Below are positions 31,608-40,502 of a stretch of 64,000 bases of DNA, piece after piece (within the stretch, counting starts at the first letter, position 1; each line of letters begins with the position of its first letter). Source of the stretch: CAYJPV01 sp964372095 (GTDB lineage: Bacteria > Acidobacteriota > Vicinamibacteria > Vicinamibacterales > JAKQTR01); assembly GCA_964372095.1 (NCBI GenBank), contig CAYJPV010000005.1:186001-250000 (forward strand). Reading direction: 5' to 3'. The notes below the pieces were generated by a model that saw only the letters and a program-made list of their open reading frames with translations, had not been told where the DNA came from and searched no databases. The translations under genes were made by a program, and so were the position numbers.

Positions 31608-32125
31608 TTCACGTCACGAAGACGCTCCTTCGGACGTGGGCCGAGAAACTGCTGCACACCCATGACACCCCGGAACGGACGGGAGCGGCGTTCGCGATGG
31701 GCGTGTTCATCGGATTCTCGCCGTTCTTCGGCCTGCACGCCATCATGGGGATTGTGCTGGCGTTCGCGCTCGGCCTGAATCGCGTGGCTGCCCTGGTCGG
31801 CGTGTACGCAAACCTCCCCTGGTTCGTCGGTCCGTATTACACCCTCGCGACCGTGCTCGGCTCGTACCTGCTCGGGGTTGCGCTGCCGCCGGAGTTCGGC
31901 AGACAATTGGGCGCGCTCTTCGCCCTGTCGTTCATGGAGAGTGCGTTCTGGTCGGGCCTCGGCACGCTCCTGCGTCCCCTGCTCTGGCCCTTCGTGCTGG
32001 GATCGACGGTGGGCGCAGCGGTGCTGGCCGGTGTGGCGTACCTGATCGCGGTGCCGGCCATCGTGGCCGGCCGCACGCACATTCACCTGCCGCACAGGCA
32101 TCCGCACGGAACGGAGCACCCATGA
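31604..32125 (+). CDS. DUF2062 membrane protein
   Basis: The 173-residue protein has the DUF2062 pattern RTGAAFAMGVFIGFSPFFGLHAIMG, two to three transmembrane segments (VLAFALGLNRVAALVGVYANLPW, FVLGSTVGAAVLAGVAYLIAV) and a His-rich C-terminus (HIHLPHRHPHGTEH). The family function is unknown; some members are fused to glycosyltransferases. It is translationally coupled at both ends, overlapping thiL and the next gene by 4 bp each. Confidence 0.85.
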   Translation: MIHVTKTLLRTWAEKLLHTHDTPERTGAAFAMGVFIGFSPFFGLHAIMGIVLAFALGLNRVAALVGVYANLPWFVGPYYTLATVLGSYLLGVALPPEFGRQLGALFALSFMESAFWSGLGTLLRPLLWPFVLGSTVGAAVLAGVAYLIAVPAIVAGRTHIHLPHRHPHGTEHP

Positions 32126-32676
32126 CGCTGTTCCGATCGTGGTGGCACAATCTGGTGGTGACGACGGTGGTGGTGCTGGCCTTCGTCCTGTTGTACCAGG
32201 CCCAGGTCATCGATTCGCGGTACGCGGCGCGTCACGCGGTCTACCGCGAGACATCCGCGTTGCCGTCTCCCGGCGCGAAGCTCCGGTTCAGTGCCACCGC
32301 CTACTGCAAGGGCGCCATTACGAAGTCCGGCGTCGTGCCGCGCACGGGCGTGGCGGCGGCGGACCCGCTGCTGCTGCCGGTCGGGTCGGTCATTCAGGTG
32401 GGGACGGACACCTCTCATGCCGGCATCTACACGATTATGGATACGGGGCCGGCCGTGCAGGGACGCCACATCGACATCTACATGTGGAGCTGCCACGACG
32501 CCCTGCAGTTCGGGAGGCGCCCGGTCGATGTCGTGGTGCTGCGCCTCGGCTGGGATCCGAAAGCCAGTCCGCCCAACCTGATGGACGCGCTCCTCAACCG
32601 GCCGCGCCCGGCCCCGCCGGTCAACCTGCCGTCCAAACCTCTCCCGATCGCGCCCGACGGGGGCCCGTCGCGGTAA
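32122..32676 (+). CDS. 3D-domain protein, putative peptidoglycan lytic enzyme
   Basis: The 184-residue protein has an N-terminal membrane anchor (LVVTTVVVLAFVLLYQA) and a 3D domain, named for three conserved aspartates. These are visible as TGVAAADPLLLPVGS, IYTIMDTGPAVQGRHIDIY and the cysteine-containing MWSCHDALQFGRRPVDV block. The domain is related to the MltA double-psi barrel, so lytic transglycosylase-like action on cell wall outside the inner membrane is plausible. It overlaps the DUF2062 gene by 4 bp. The Pro-rich tail is unconserved. Confidence 0.82.
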   Translation: MTLFRSWWHNLVVTTVVVLAFVLLYQAQVIDSRYAARHAVYRETSALPSPGAKLRFSATAYCKGAITKSGVVPRTGVAAADPLLLPVGSVIQVGTDTSHAGIYTIMDTGPAVQGRHIDIYMWSCHDALQFGRRPVDVVVLRLGWDPKASPPNLMDALLNRPRPAPPVNLPSKPLPIAPDGGPSR

Positions 32677-32800
32677 CGGCCGCAGGCGGACGGGATCACG
32701 TCGTTGCACACGACGGGCGTGCTCTGCACGCAGATCGCAGTCACGCCGTGAACCAGACCAGGGGCCGGGCCGATACAGTGGCCTGAGAGGACACTCCGAT

Positions 32801-33358
32801 ATGCGTCTGCGCACACTGGCCACTCTGTTCGCGATTGCCGCCCTGGCGATTCCCACGGGCGCCGCTGCCCAGCTTCGGGAGCCCGAAGCGGGTTCGTTCA
32901 CCCTCGGCGGAGACGTCGGCTTCATGGTTGCCGATGACGACGACCTCCACGTGGGGTTCACGCCGGCGATCCACGGCGAGTTCTACGTTACACCGCGCCT
33001 CAGCGTGCGGGCGCTGGGCGGGTGGTCGCGGAACCGCTACATCGGCACGCAGGACCGGTACCTGGATCAGTACCGCGGCACCTTCAGCGTGATCTACAAC
33101 TGGGAAGGGGATCTGTGGCATCCCTTCGTGGCCGCCGGCGTCGGCGTGCACCGGGTTCGCCGCGTCCAGGACGGCACCGAAGACCCGGTCTGGTTCAACC
33201 GGGGCGGCGTCCACGTCGGCGCCGGCGTCGAGTACTTCGCGCGCCCGCAGCTGTCGATCAAGGCCGAAGGCCTCTACCACCGGGTGGACTCGCCTGACGA
33301 GTGGGTCTCCAGCACCTCCGGCTTCGCCCTGTCGATCGGGCTGAAGCGGTACTTCTAG
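32801..33358 (+). CDS. Outer-membrane beta-barrel protein
   Basis: The 185-residue protein has a Sec signal peptide cleaved near AAAQ24. Alternating amphipathic strands follow (SFTLGGDVGFMV, HGEFYVTPRLSVRALGGW, WHPFVAAGVGVHRV, VHVGAGVEYFARPQLSIKAEGLYHRV), and the terminal GLKRYF ends in Phe as outer-membrane barrels do. It resembles small 8-stranded OmpA/OmpW-like barrels; ligand and role are unknown. Its ATG lies 125 bp after the 3D-domain gene with GAGAGGACAC upstream. It is convergent with rng, with only 3 bp between stops. Confidence 0.78.
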   Translation: MRLRTLATLFAIAALAIPTGAAAQLREPEAGSFTLGGDVGFMVADDDDLHVGFTPAIHGEFYVTPRLSVRALGGWSRNRYIGTQDRYLDQYRGTFSVIYNWEGDLWHPFVAAGVGVHRVRRVQDGTEDPVWFNRGGVHVGAGVEYFARPQLSIKAEGLYHRVDSPDEWVSSTSGFALSIGLKRYF

Positions 33359-33361
33359 CCG

Positions 33362-34918
33362 TCAGAGCGCCATCACGTCGAACTGCTCGTGGTGCAGGTA
33401 GGCATCCGGCTTGACGGTGACCGTCTTGCCGAGCGCCTCCTGCAACTCGCGCAGGACGGCGTACTCTTCCTGCTTCAGGGCCCGGGCGATGTCGGGATTC
33501 ACGCGCAGCACCAGGCCCGGACCATCCAGCTCCGCACCCAGTTTGCGGACCTCGTCCAGGATCTCGTAGCAGGTCGTCGAACTCGACTTGATCGTGCCGG
33601 TGCCCGAGCAGTAGGGGCACGGCTCGGTCATTACGCGCTCCAGGCTCTGCTTCACGCGCTTGCGCGTGATGATGATCAGCCCGAAGTCGGACACCTGCAC
33701 GGCCTTCGAGGGCGAGCGGTCCCGCTTCAGCTCGAGCTCGAACGCCTGCGCCACCTTCTGCCGGTTCTTCTTCTCCTCCATGTCGATGAAGTCCAGCACG
33801 ATGATCCCGCCGAGGTCCCGCAGACGGATCTGCCGCACGATCTCCTTGACAGCCTCGAGGTTGGTCTTGACGATCGTGTCTTCGAGCCGGTCGTTGCGTT
33901 TGCCGACGAACCGGCCGGTGTTCACGTCGATGGCCACCAGGGCTTCTGTCTGGTTGATCACGATGTAGCCGCCGGACTTCAGCCACACCTTGCTGCGCAG
34001 GGCCTTGTCAATCTCGGACTGGACGCCGTACTCCTCGAAGATCGGGAACGGCTTGGTATAGAGCTTCACCCGCCCGGCGAGGTGGGGCATAAAACGCTCG
34101 ACGAGTTCCTTGACCCGGCGGTACTCGCCTTCGTCATCGAGGCGGATGGCGGCGTAGTCTTCGGTGAGCTGGTCGCGCACGAGCTTGGACACGAGGCCCT
34201 GCTCCCGGTACACGGCCGCCGGACACCGTGAAGAATCGACCCGCTGGCGAATCTCGCTCCAGATCTTGTGGAAGTACACCAGGTCACTGACGAGGTCTTC
34301 CTGGGGCCGGCCGGCCGCCGCCGTGCGGATGATGACGCCGCCGGTAAATCCTTCCGCCTCCCGGAACTGCCGCACGATACCGCGCAGACGGGACCGTTCG
34401 TCCCGCGCGTCGATCTTCCGGGACACGCCGATGTGGTCCACGGTCGGCATGAACACCAGGAACCGCCCGGCCATTGTCACGTGGGAGGTCAGGCGCGCGC
34501 CCTTGGTACCCAGGGGCTCCTTGACGACCTGGACCAGGATTTCCTGCCCCTCTTTCAGGAGGGTCTCGATCTTCGGCGCCTCGCCCTTCTCGGCCCGGTC
34601 GCCTTTCTCCGGCCTGTCGCCTTGCTTGCCGTTCTCGCCGTTCTCCTCGTCGTCGTCGTCGCCGCCGGCCATCCGCTCGAACGCCTCCATCGTGTCGACA
34701 ACGTCCGACACGTACAGGAACCCGTCCCGCTCGAGGCCGACGTCCACGAACGCCGACTGCATGCCCGGCAGAACCTTGGAGACCCGCCCCTTGTAGATGT
34801 TGCCGACTGCGCCCCGCTGGCGCTCGCGTTCGATGGAGACTTCCGTGACCTGGTCGTCCTCGAGCACGGCCACCATCGTCTGGTGAGCGTTCGAAGTGAT
34901 GATCATTTCTTTGGTCAT
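33362..34918 (-). CDS. rng: Ribonuclease G/E family endoribonuclease
   Basis: RNase G/E enzymes process rRNA and mRNA in the cytoplasm. The 518-residue product begins MTKEMIITSNAHQTMVAVLED and has an S1 domain (GNIYKGRVSKVLPGMQSAFVDVGLERDGFLYVSDV). A strongly charged insertion near residues 82-116 (GGDDDDEENGENGKQG then GDRPEKGDRAEKGEAP) interrupts it. The catalytic metal ligands are in VAIDVNTGRFVGKR and GGIIVLDFIDMEEK, and the Zn-link CPYC is in EPCPYCSGTGTI. ATG 34918 is chosen as it begins the family start. It lies downstream of rodA, 95 bp away, as in many shape operons. Confidence 0.93.
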   Translation of the reverse strand: MTKEMIITSNAHQTMVAVLEDDQVTEVSIERERQRGAVGNIYKGRVSKVLPGMQSAFVDVGLERDGFLYVSDVVDTMEAFERMAGGDDDDEENGENGKQGDRPEKGDRAEKGEAPKIETLLKEGQEILVQVVKEPLGTKGARLTSHVTMAGRFLVFMPTVDHIGVSRKIDARDERSRLRGIVRQFREAEGFTGGVIIRTAAAGRPQEDLVSDLVYFHKIWSEIRQRVDSSRCPAAVYREQGLVSKLVRDQLTEDYAAIRLDDEGEYRRVKELVERFMPHLAGRVKLYTKPFPIFEEYGVQSEIDKALRSKVWLKSGGYIVINQTEALVAIDVNTGRFVGKRNDRLEDTIVKTNLEAVKEIVRQIRLRDLGGIIVLDFIDMEEKKNRQKVAQAFELELKRDRSPSKAVQVSDFGLIIITRKRVKQSLERVMTEPCPYCSGTGTIKSSSTTCYEILDEVRKLGAELDGPGLVLRVNPDIARALKQEEYAVLRELQEALGKTVTVKPDAYLHHEQFDVMAL

Positions 34919-35013
34919 GCCTGAAACTCCTGGACCACCGGCCGTGGCGGGGTCGTGCGCAGGTGCGCCCGCGGGCCCGCTGGGGGCGTGGCTCCCGCCG
35001 CCGCGCCGGTGCG

Positions 35014-36114
35014 TCAATTCGTGAACCGTCGCATCCTCACATTGAGGATGAGGCCGATGCCGGCGAGCGTGGCGATCACGGACGATCCGCCGTAGCTCAA
35101 CAGCGGCAGCGTGAGGCCCTTCACCGGGGCCAACCCCGCCGACATCGCAACGTTGTAAATCACCTGGAACGTGAAACTGGCCAGCAACCCGACCACCAGG
35201 AACGTACCGAGGCGGTCGCGCGCCAGCCGTGCAGTCTCGATCGCGCGCAACACGACGAACCCGTATAACGCCAGCACGACGAGCACACCGGCGAACCCGT
35301 GCTCTTCGGCCAGCACCGAGAAGATGAAGTCGTTGTGGGCGACGGGCAGGAAGCTCAACTGGCCCTGCGTGCCCTTCTTGAACCCTTTGCCCCAGAGCCC
35401 GCCGGATCCGACGGTGATCTGGGCCTGGATCTGCTGGTACCCGTCGCCGCGCGGGTCACGCCACGGGTCGACGAACGTCAGCACACGACCACGCTGGTAG
35501 TCCTTGAGCCCGTACATCCAGACCACGGGCGAGACGACGATGGCGATGGCGAGCAGCACACCGGCGACTTTCAGCCGCATGCCCGCCACGAATGCCACGA
35601 GCACAAGAATCGGAATGAGCGTGACGGCGGTGCCCAGGTCCGGCTGCCGCGCAATCAGGAGCAGCGGGACCGCGGTCACGAGCCCGCCCATCGCCAGGTC
35701 GGCCGGCGTCGGGATGCGGCGCCGGCCGTCGCCGAACATCCGGGCGAGGATGAGGGCCAGTCCGACTTTCACGAATTCCGACGGCTGGAGGTTGAACATC
35801 GGGAGGGCGATCCACCGGCGGCCGCCTCCGCGCACCACACCGAAAAACAGCACGTAGACCAGCAGGGCCACCAGCGCGATGTAGAACAGGTGCGACCGGT
35901 CGGCGAGCTGCCGATAGTCGATCGTGGCGCAGATCAGGAGGGCGATGGTCCCCAGCCCGATGGCGTACGTCTGCGTGACGAAGAGACGCGACGCAGCCGC
36001 CCGCGTCGGATCGCTGCTCGTCGCGAAGATGAGCACCACGCCGATCGTGCACAACAGGTAGACCGCTCCCAGGAACAGCCAGTCCACGTGCAGCACCAGA
36101 CGTCGATCGAACAT
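35014..36114 (-). CDS. rodA: Rod shape-determining SEDS glycosyltransferase RodA
   Basis: RodA polymerises lipid II into glycan strands with PBP2 in the elongasome. The 366-residue protein has about ten transmembrane segments with SEDS hallmarks: RWIALPMFNLQPSEFVKVGL, LLIARQPDLGTAVTL, the extracellular ITVGSGGLWGKGFKKGTQGQLSFLPVAHNDFIFSVLAEEHGF loop with the catalytic Asp/Glu region, and GLTLPLLSYGGSS. The ATG at 36114 lies 8 bp after the mrdA stop. Confidence 0.96.
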   Translation of the reverse strand: MFDRRLVLHVDWLFLGAVYLLCTIGVVLIFATSSDPTRAAASRLFVTQTYAIGLGTIALLICATIDYRQLADRSHLFYIALVALLVYVLFFGVVRGGGRRWIALPMFNLQPSEFVKVGLALILARMFGDGRRRIPTPADLAMGGLVTAVPLLLIARQPDLGTAVTLIPILVLVAFVAGMRLKVAGVLLAIAIVVSPVVWMYGLKDYQRGRVLTFVDPWRDPRGDGYQQIQAQITVGSGGLWGKGFKKGTQGQLSFLPVAHNDFIFSVLAEEHGFAGVLVVLALYGFVVLRAIETARLARDRLGTFLVVGLLASFTFQVIYNVAMSAGLAPVKGLTLPLLSYGGSSVIATLAGIGLILNVRMRRFTN

Positions 36115-36122
36115 GGCGAACC

Positions 36123-38033
36123 CTACCTCGGCCCCGCCGCGCCGCCGGGCGCGACCGGCGCGGCCTGCGCGACCTGCGGGGTGGCCCGCACCGGGGGAAC
36201 GAAGACCGGCAGGGGCCGTTGCTCTTTGCCGGCGTAATACGTCTCGATCACGTGCCGCACGATGCGGGCGGCCTCGGATCCGTGTTCGCTGTGCTCGGCA
36301 AACACCACGCCCGCAATCTCCGGGTTGTCCCGCGGCGCGAAAAACGCAAACCACCCGTGATCGCGCAGGTCGCGATCCGTCTTGCCGGCAGCCTGTTTGG
36401 CGCCCTGCAGGGAGATCACCTGCGCGGTGCCCGTCTTGCCGGACACATCGCGCCCCTCGACGCGGGCGTTCCGTCCCGTGCCGGCGCCATTCACGACCAT
36501 CCAGAGTCCGTCGTGGAGCGCCGCCACGGTCTCGGGCTTGAGCCGGACCGACGGGGTCGCTGGCGCCGGCGCGGGCACGGTCTGCCAGCCCGCTCCACTG
36601 TCGATCGCGCGCAGGAGGTGCGGCGTCACCCGTGTCCCGCCGTTGGCCACCGTCGCGTACGCCATCGCCAGGGATGCGGGCGTCACGGACACCTGCCCTT
36701 GCCCGATCGCCACCGAAATGGTCTCGCCGGCATACCACTTCTGGCCGGTCTTGGCTTTCTTCCAGGCCACCGACGGGACGAGGCTGTCGGCTTCGTTCGG
36801 CAGGTCGATACCCGTCTGGCCCGACAACCCCAGAATCTCCGCCCACTTGTGAATACGGTCCACGCCGAGCATGTTGCCGAGCGTGTAGAAGTAGACGTTG
36901 CACGATCGCTCGATCGCGTGCCGGAGATCGACGGTCCCGTGGCCGCCTCTGACGTTGCACTGGAAGGACCGGTCGTAGAACGTCGCCGCGCCGTGGCACG
37001 TGACCGTGTGGTCGGGCGTGATCAGGCCCTCTTCGAGCGCCGCCGTCGCGACGATCAGCTTGAATGTCGATCCCGGGGAGTACCGTCCCTGGATCGCCCG
37101 GTTCTGCAGCGGTCGCAGCCTGTCTGTGTTCAGGCGGGTCCACGACGCGCGGTCGATCCCCGACGCGAAGGCATTGGGGTCGTACGCCGGCAGACTCACC
37201 AGGGCCAGAACTTCCCCGTTCCGCGGATCGAGAATGACGGCGGCGCCGGAGTAGCCGAGTTCCCGGAACGCGGTTTCGGCGGCCCGCTGCAGATCGAAGT
37301 CGATGGTCAACTGCACCCGCTGCCCTTCGGTGGGCACGATCTCCTCGATGGTCCCCACCTCACGGCCCACGCTGTTGACCATCACGCGGCGTTCGCCGTC
37401 GGCGCCCATCAACTGCCGGTTGTAGGCCCGCTCCACGCCCGACTGGCCCACAATCGCGCCGCTGCGCAACCCGGATGCGGCTAACTGCAGTTCGGTGGCT
37501 TCGCCCACGTAGCCGATCAGGTGGGCAGCCAGCCCGCCTTCGGGATACCGGCGCGTCGGCACGCGCTCCACGACGATGCCCGGCAGTTCCCGGTCGAGGC
37601 GGCGCGCCAGCACGGCAGACACCTGGGCAAGGGAGGCGTCGTTGATCACGACGATGGGCCGGTACGACGGCTGGCCGCGGTACCGGGCCACCGACGCGCG
37701 CACGTCGGCCTCGGCCACGCCGGTCACGGATGCCAGGAGGCGGATGGTCTGGTCGAGGTCGCTGGTGTGCTCCCGCAGGATCGAGATGGAGAAGGCGTCG
37801 CGGTTCTCGACCAGCACGCGCATCTTGCGATCGAAGAGCACGCCGCGGGGCGCACGCAGGGCCAGGCGGCGCTGATGGTTGTTCTCGGCCATGGTCTGGT
37901 ACTGCTGATGCCTGACCACCTGCAGGTACCAGAAGCTGATGCCGAGCGCAAAGAGGACGACCACCACGCCCGCCTTGAGCACGAGCAGGCGCGTGTGGAT
38001 GCGGCGCCGGTCTTCCGACACTCCCGTCAGCAT
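36123..38033 (-). CDS. mrdA: Penicillin-binding protein 2 (elongasome transpeptidase)
   Basis: PBP2 crosslinks peptidoglycan made by RodA. The 636-residue protein has an N-terminal membrane anchor (VLKAGVVVVLFALGISFWYLQVV), a dimerisation/pedestal domain (RAPRGVLFDRKMRVLVENRD), and a transpeptidase domain. The domain has the SxxK motif in SPGSTFKLIV, SxN in ERSCNVYFY and KTG in SGKTGTAQ. The C-terminus is Pro- and Ala-rich. It starts 1 bp downstream of mreD. Confidence 0.96.
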   Translation of the reverse strand: MLTGVSEDRRRIHTRLLVLKAGVVVVLFALGISFWYLQVVRHQQYQTMAENNHQRRLALRAPRGVLFDRKMRVLVENRDAFSISILREHTSDLDQTIRLLASVTGVAEADVRASVARYRGQPSYRPIVVINDASLAQVSAVLARRLDRELPGIVVERVPTRRYPEGGLAAHLIGYVGEATELQLAASGLRSGAIVGQSGVERAYNRQLMGADGERRVMVNSVGREVGTIEEIVPTEGQRVQLTIDFDLQRAAETAFRELGYSGAAVILDPRNGEVLALVSLPAYDPNAFASGIDRASWTRLNTDRLRPLQNRAIQGRYSPGSTFKLIVATAALEEGLITPDHTVTCHGAATFYDRSFQCNVRGGHGTVDLRHAIERSCNVYFYTLGNMLGVDRIHKWAEILGLSGQTGIDLPNEADSLVPSVAWKKAKTGQKWYAGETISVAIGQGQVSVTPASLAMAYATVANGGTRVTPHLLRAIDSGAGWQTVPAPAPATPSVRLKPETVAALHDGLWMVVNGAGTGRNARVEGRDVSGKTGTAQVISLQGAKQAAGKTDRDLRDHGWFAFFAPRDNPEIAGVVFAEHSEHGSEAARIVRHVIETYYAGKEQRPLPVFVPPVRATPQVAQAAPVAPGGAAGPR

Positions 38034-38034
38034 G

Positions 38035-38559
38035 TCAGCGGAACCTCGCTCTTCGGCGGTACTCGCGCCGGGCTCGCCACCGTTCCCGCGCGCCGGGCAT
38101 GACGTCGAGGACGGAGAACAGGAACGCGCCGACCAGGCCGTTCGCGGCGGCCTGCAGCGTCACGTCGAGCCAGGGCCGGTCGAAGTCCCGCAGTCCGAGC
38201 ATGGCGTACAACGCCATGAAGATCGTGCCGTTCAGGACGCTCGCGGCCACGAACACCAGCATGCGGGACAACGTCTGGGTCACGATGAACTGCGTGCTGA
38301 CGACGCCCGCCAGGAACCCCGCGATGCTCTTGGACATCCCCCCGATGCCCATGACGCCGCCACCCATGGCGTCCTGGGCAAGCCCGGCCGCCGTACCCGC
38401 CAGCAGGCCGGCCACGGGTCCTCCGGACAGGGCGGCATAGACCACCGCGACCAGAGGCAGGTCGACCCAGAGTGGCACGTTGCCGAGGCCCTTCGCCACG
38501 AGGCTCTGGACGACGAGGGCGGCGAGCAGCACCGCCACAATCCGGATTGCGCGCGTCAC
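38035..38559 (-). CDS. mreD: Rod shape-determining protein MreD
   Basis: The 174-residue integral membrane protein has five to six hydrophobic segments (VAVLLAALVVQSLVA, LPLVAVVYAALSGGPVAGLLAGTAAGL and others) and a basic C-terminus, fitting MreD, which couples MreC to the elongasome. It starts with GTG at 38559, overlapping the mreC TGA as GTGA. Sequence conservation is low in this family, so position between mreC and mrdA carries much of the assignment. Confidence 0.87.
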   Translation of the reverse strand: MTRAIRIVAVLLAALVVQSLVAKGLGNVPLWVDLPLVAVVYAALSGGPVAGLLAGTAAGLAQDAMGGGVMGIGGMSKSIAGFLAGVVSTQFIVTQTLSRMLVFVAASVLNGTIFMALYAMLGLRDFDRPWLDVTLQAAANGLVGAFLFSVLDVMPGARERWRARREYRRRARFR

Positions 38560-39392
38560 TCGACCTCCCCGCGCGGCTGCGCCGGAGGGGTCAGCACGAT
38601 CAGTACGGTCTCGAGGCTCGAGAAATCGACGGCCGGCGAGACGATCACGCGCCGGTACGACGTCCCGGCTTTCTCGACGACGGTAATGCGGCCCACGCGC
38701 AGGCCCTTGGGATAGATCCCGTCCAGGCCCGCCGTGATCACGATATCGCCCTCGACCACCGAGGCGGTGGCCGACAGATACTCCAGCCGGAGCGTCCCGT
38801 CGCCCTGCCCGGTCACGATGCCCTGGGCGCCCGACTCGACCATCACCGACGCCGCCGCGTTCTGATCGATCAGCAGCTGCACGGACGCCGCCCGGGCCGA
38901 CGGTTCGAGCACGCGCCCCACCACGCCGGCTGGCGCGATGACGGCCATGTCGGTCCGGAGGCCCGCCAGGGCGCCCTTATCGATGGTAATGGTGCGGAAC
39001 GCCGGAGACGTGCTCGCGGCAATGACCTCGGCAGCGGTGGTGGTCCAGCCCAGCCGCGTGCGCAGGTCGAGCAGGCCGCGCAACCGCTCGGCCCCATGGG
39101 CCAGCGCCCGCTCCTGCTGCACCTGGACGCGCAGGTCGGCCACCTCGCGCGTGAGGCGCTCGTTGTCGGCCCGGACGCCGCGCAAGGCCACGTACCCGTC
39201 CCACACGTGGTGCACGCCGCCCACCACGGCCCAGGTCACACGCTGCGCCTCGGCGACCGTGGTCGTCAGCGCCTCCTGCAGCAGGGACACGCCCCGCTGC
39301 GAGTTGACCTGTGAGGAGATGAGCAGAATGTGGCCAACCATGACCGCCACGAAGAGAAAGCGGGCACGGTTGCGAATATCCGGAAAGGCCAT
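38556..39392 (-). CDS. mreC: Rod shape-determining protein MreC
   Basis: MreC is a periplasmic scaffold that activates PBP2. The 278-residue protein has one N-terminal transmembrane helix (FLFVAVMVGHILLIS), a coiled coil over about residues 70-110, and the double beta-barrel domain with AEVIAASTSPAFRTITIDKGALAGLRTDMAVI, GVVGRVLEPS and VEGDIVITAGLDGIYPKGLRVG. It lies 58 bp after mreB. Confidence 0.94.
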   Translation of the reverse strand: MAFPDIRNRARFLFVAVMVGHILLISSQVNSQRGVSLLQEALTTTVAEAQRVTWAVVGGVHHVWDGYVALRGVRADNERLTREVADLRVQVQQERALAHGAERLRGLLDLRTRLGWTTTAAEVIAASTSPAFRTITIDKGALAGLRTDMAVIAPAGVVGRVLEPSARAASVQLLIDQNAAASVMVESGAQGIVTGQGDGTLRLEYLSATASVVEGDIVITAGLDGIYPKGLRVGRITVVEKAGTSYRRVIVSPAVDFSSLETVLIVLTPPAQPRGEVE

Positions 39393-39450
39393 GCGTCTCC
39401 GTCGGGTCCAGCCAGGCGCCGGGTCGAACCCGGCGCCCGCGCCGGGCGCG

Positions 39451-40476
39451 TCAGTCGATGGAGATCTTGCGCAACAGGTTGAAGTCAGCCAGCATCTTGC
39501 CGGCGCCGTAGACGACGGACGACAGAGGATCCTCAGCCATCGCGAGCGGCAACCCGGTTTCTTCGCGCAGCCGCTTATCGAGGTTCTTCAGCATCGACCC
39601 GCCGCCGGTCAGCACGATTCCGCGATCGACGATGTCGGCTGACAGTTCAGGGGGCGTCCGTTCGAGGGCCACCCGGACCGCGTCGACAATGACGTTGACC
39701 GTTTCCGCGAGTGCCTCGCGAATCTCCTCGTCGCTGATCGTAATGGTCTTGGGCACGCCTTCGATCAGGTGGCGCCCCTTGATCTCCATCGTCAACCGCT
39801 CGTCGAGCGGGAACGCCGAACCGATCTCCATCTTGATCTGTTCGGCCGTCCGCTCGCCGATGAGCAGGTTGTAGTTCCGCTTGATGTACTGGATGATCGC
39901 CTCGTCCATCTCGTTGCCCGCCACGCGGACGGCCTTGCTGTAGACGATGCCGGCCAGGGAAATCACCGCGATGTCGGTGGTCCCCCCGCCGATGTCGACG
40001 ATCATGTTGCCCGTCGGTTCGGTGATCGGCATGCCCGCGCCGATGGCCGCCGCCATGGCTTCTTCGACGAGGTGCACCTCACTCGCCTTGGCCCGGTAGG
40101 CGCTGTCCTTGACGGCCCGTTTCTCGACCTGGGTGATCTCGGACGGCACGCCAATCACGATGCGCGGACGGACCCACATGGCGCCGTTGTGCGCCTTCTT
40201 GATGAAGTAGGTCAACATCTTCTCGGTGACCTCGAAGTCAGCGATGACGCCGTCCTTCATCGGTTTGATCGCCACGATGTTGCCCGGCGTGCGGCCGAGC
40301 ATCTCTTTGGCTTCCCTCCCGACGGCCTCCACCTTGCCGGTGACCTTGTTGATAGCCACGATCGACGGTTCGTTCACGACGATGCCGCGCCCGCGGGCGT
40401 ACACGCAGGTATTGGCGGTGCCGAGATCGATCGCCAGGTCGCTCGAAAACAGGGAAAACAGACTTCGCAGGGCCAA
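39451..40476 (-). CDS. mreB: Rod shape-determining actin homologue MreB
   Basis: MreB polymerises on the membrane and positions cell-wall synthesis. The 341-residue protein shows phosphate-1 motif AIDLGTANTCVYARG, IGVPSEITQVEKRAVKDS, phosphate-2 IVDIGGGTTDIAVISL and adenosine-binding IVLTGGGSMLKNLD. It begins with MALRSLFSLFSSD, an amphipathic membrane-binding start. The start codon is TTG at 40476 with GGAG upstream; no in-frame ATG is near. It follows the GGDEF gene by 26 bp and is probably transcribed with it. Confidence 0.97.
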   Translation of the reverse strand: MALRSLFSLFSSDLAIDLGTANTCVYARGRGIVVNEPSIVAINKVTGKVEAVGREAKEMLGRTPGNIVAIKPMKDGVIADFEVTEKMLTYFIKKAHNGAMWVRPRIVIGVPSEITQVEKRAVKDSAYRAKASEVHLVEEAMAAAIGAGMPITEPTGNMIVDIGGGTTDIAVISLAGIVYSKAVRVAGNEMDEAIIQYIKRNYNLLIGERTAEQIKMEIGSAFPLDERLTMEIKGRHLIEGVPKTITISDEEIREALAETVNVIVDAVRVALERTPPELSADIVDRGIVLTGGGSMLKNLDKRLREETGLPLAMAEDPLSSVVYGAGKMLADFNLLRKISID

Positions 40477-40502
40477 ACTCGTGTACTCCAGGAAACTCGG
40501 CG

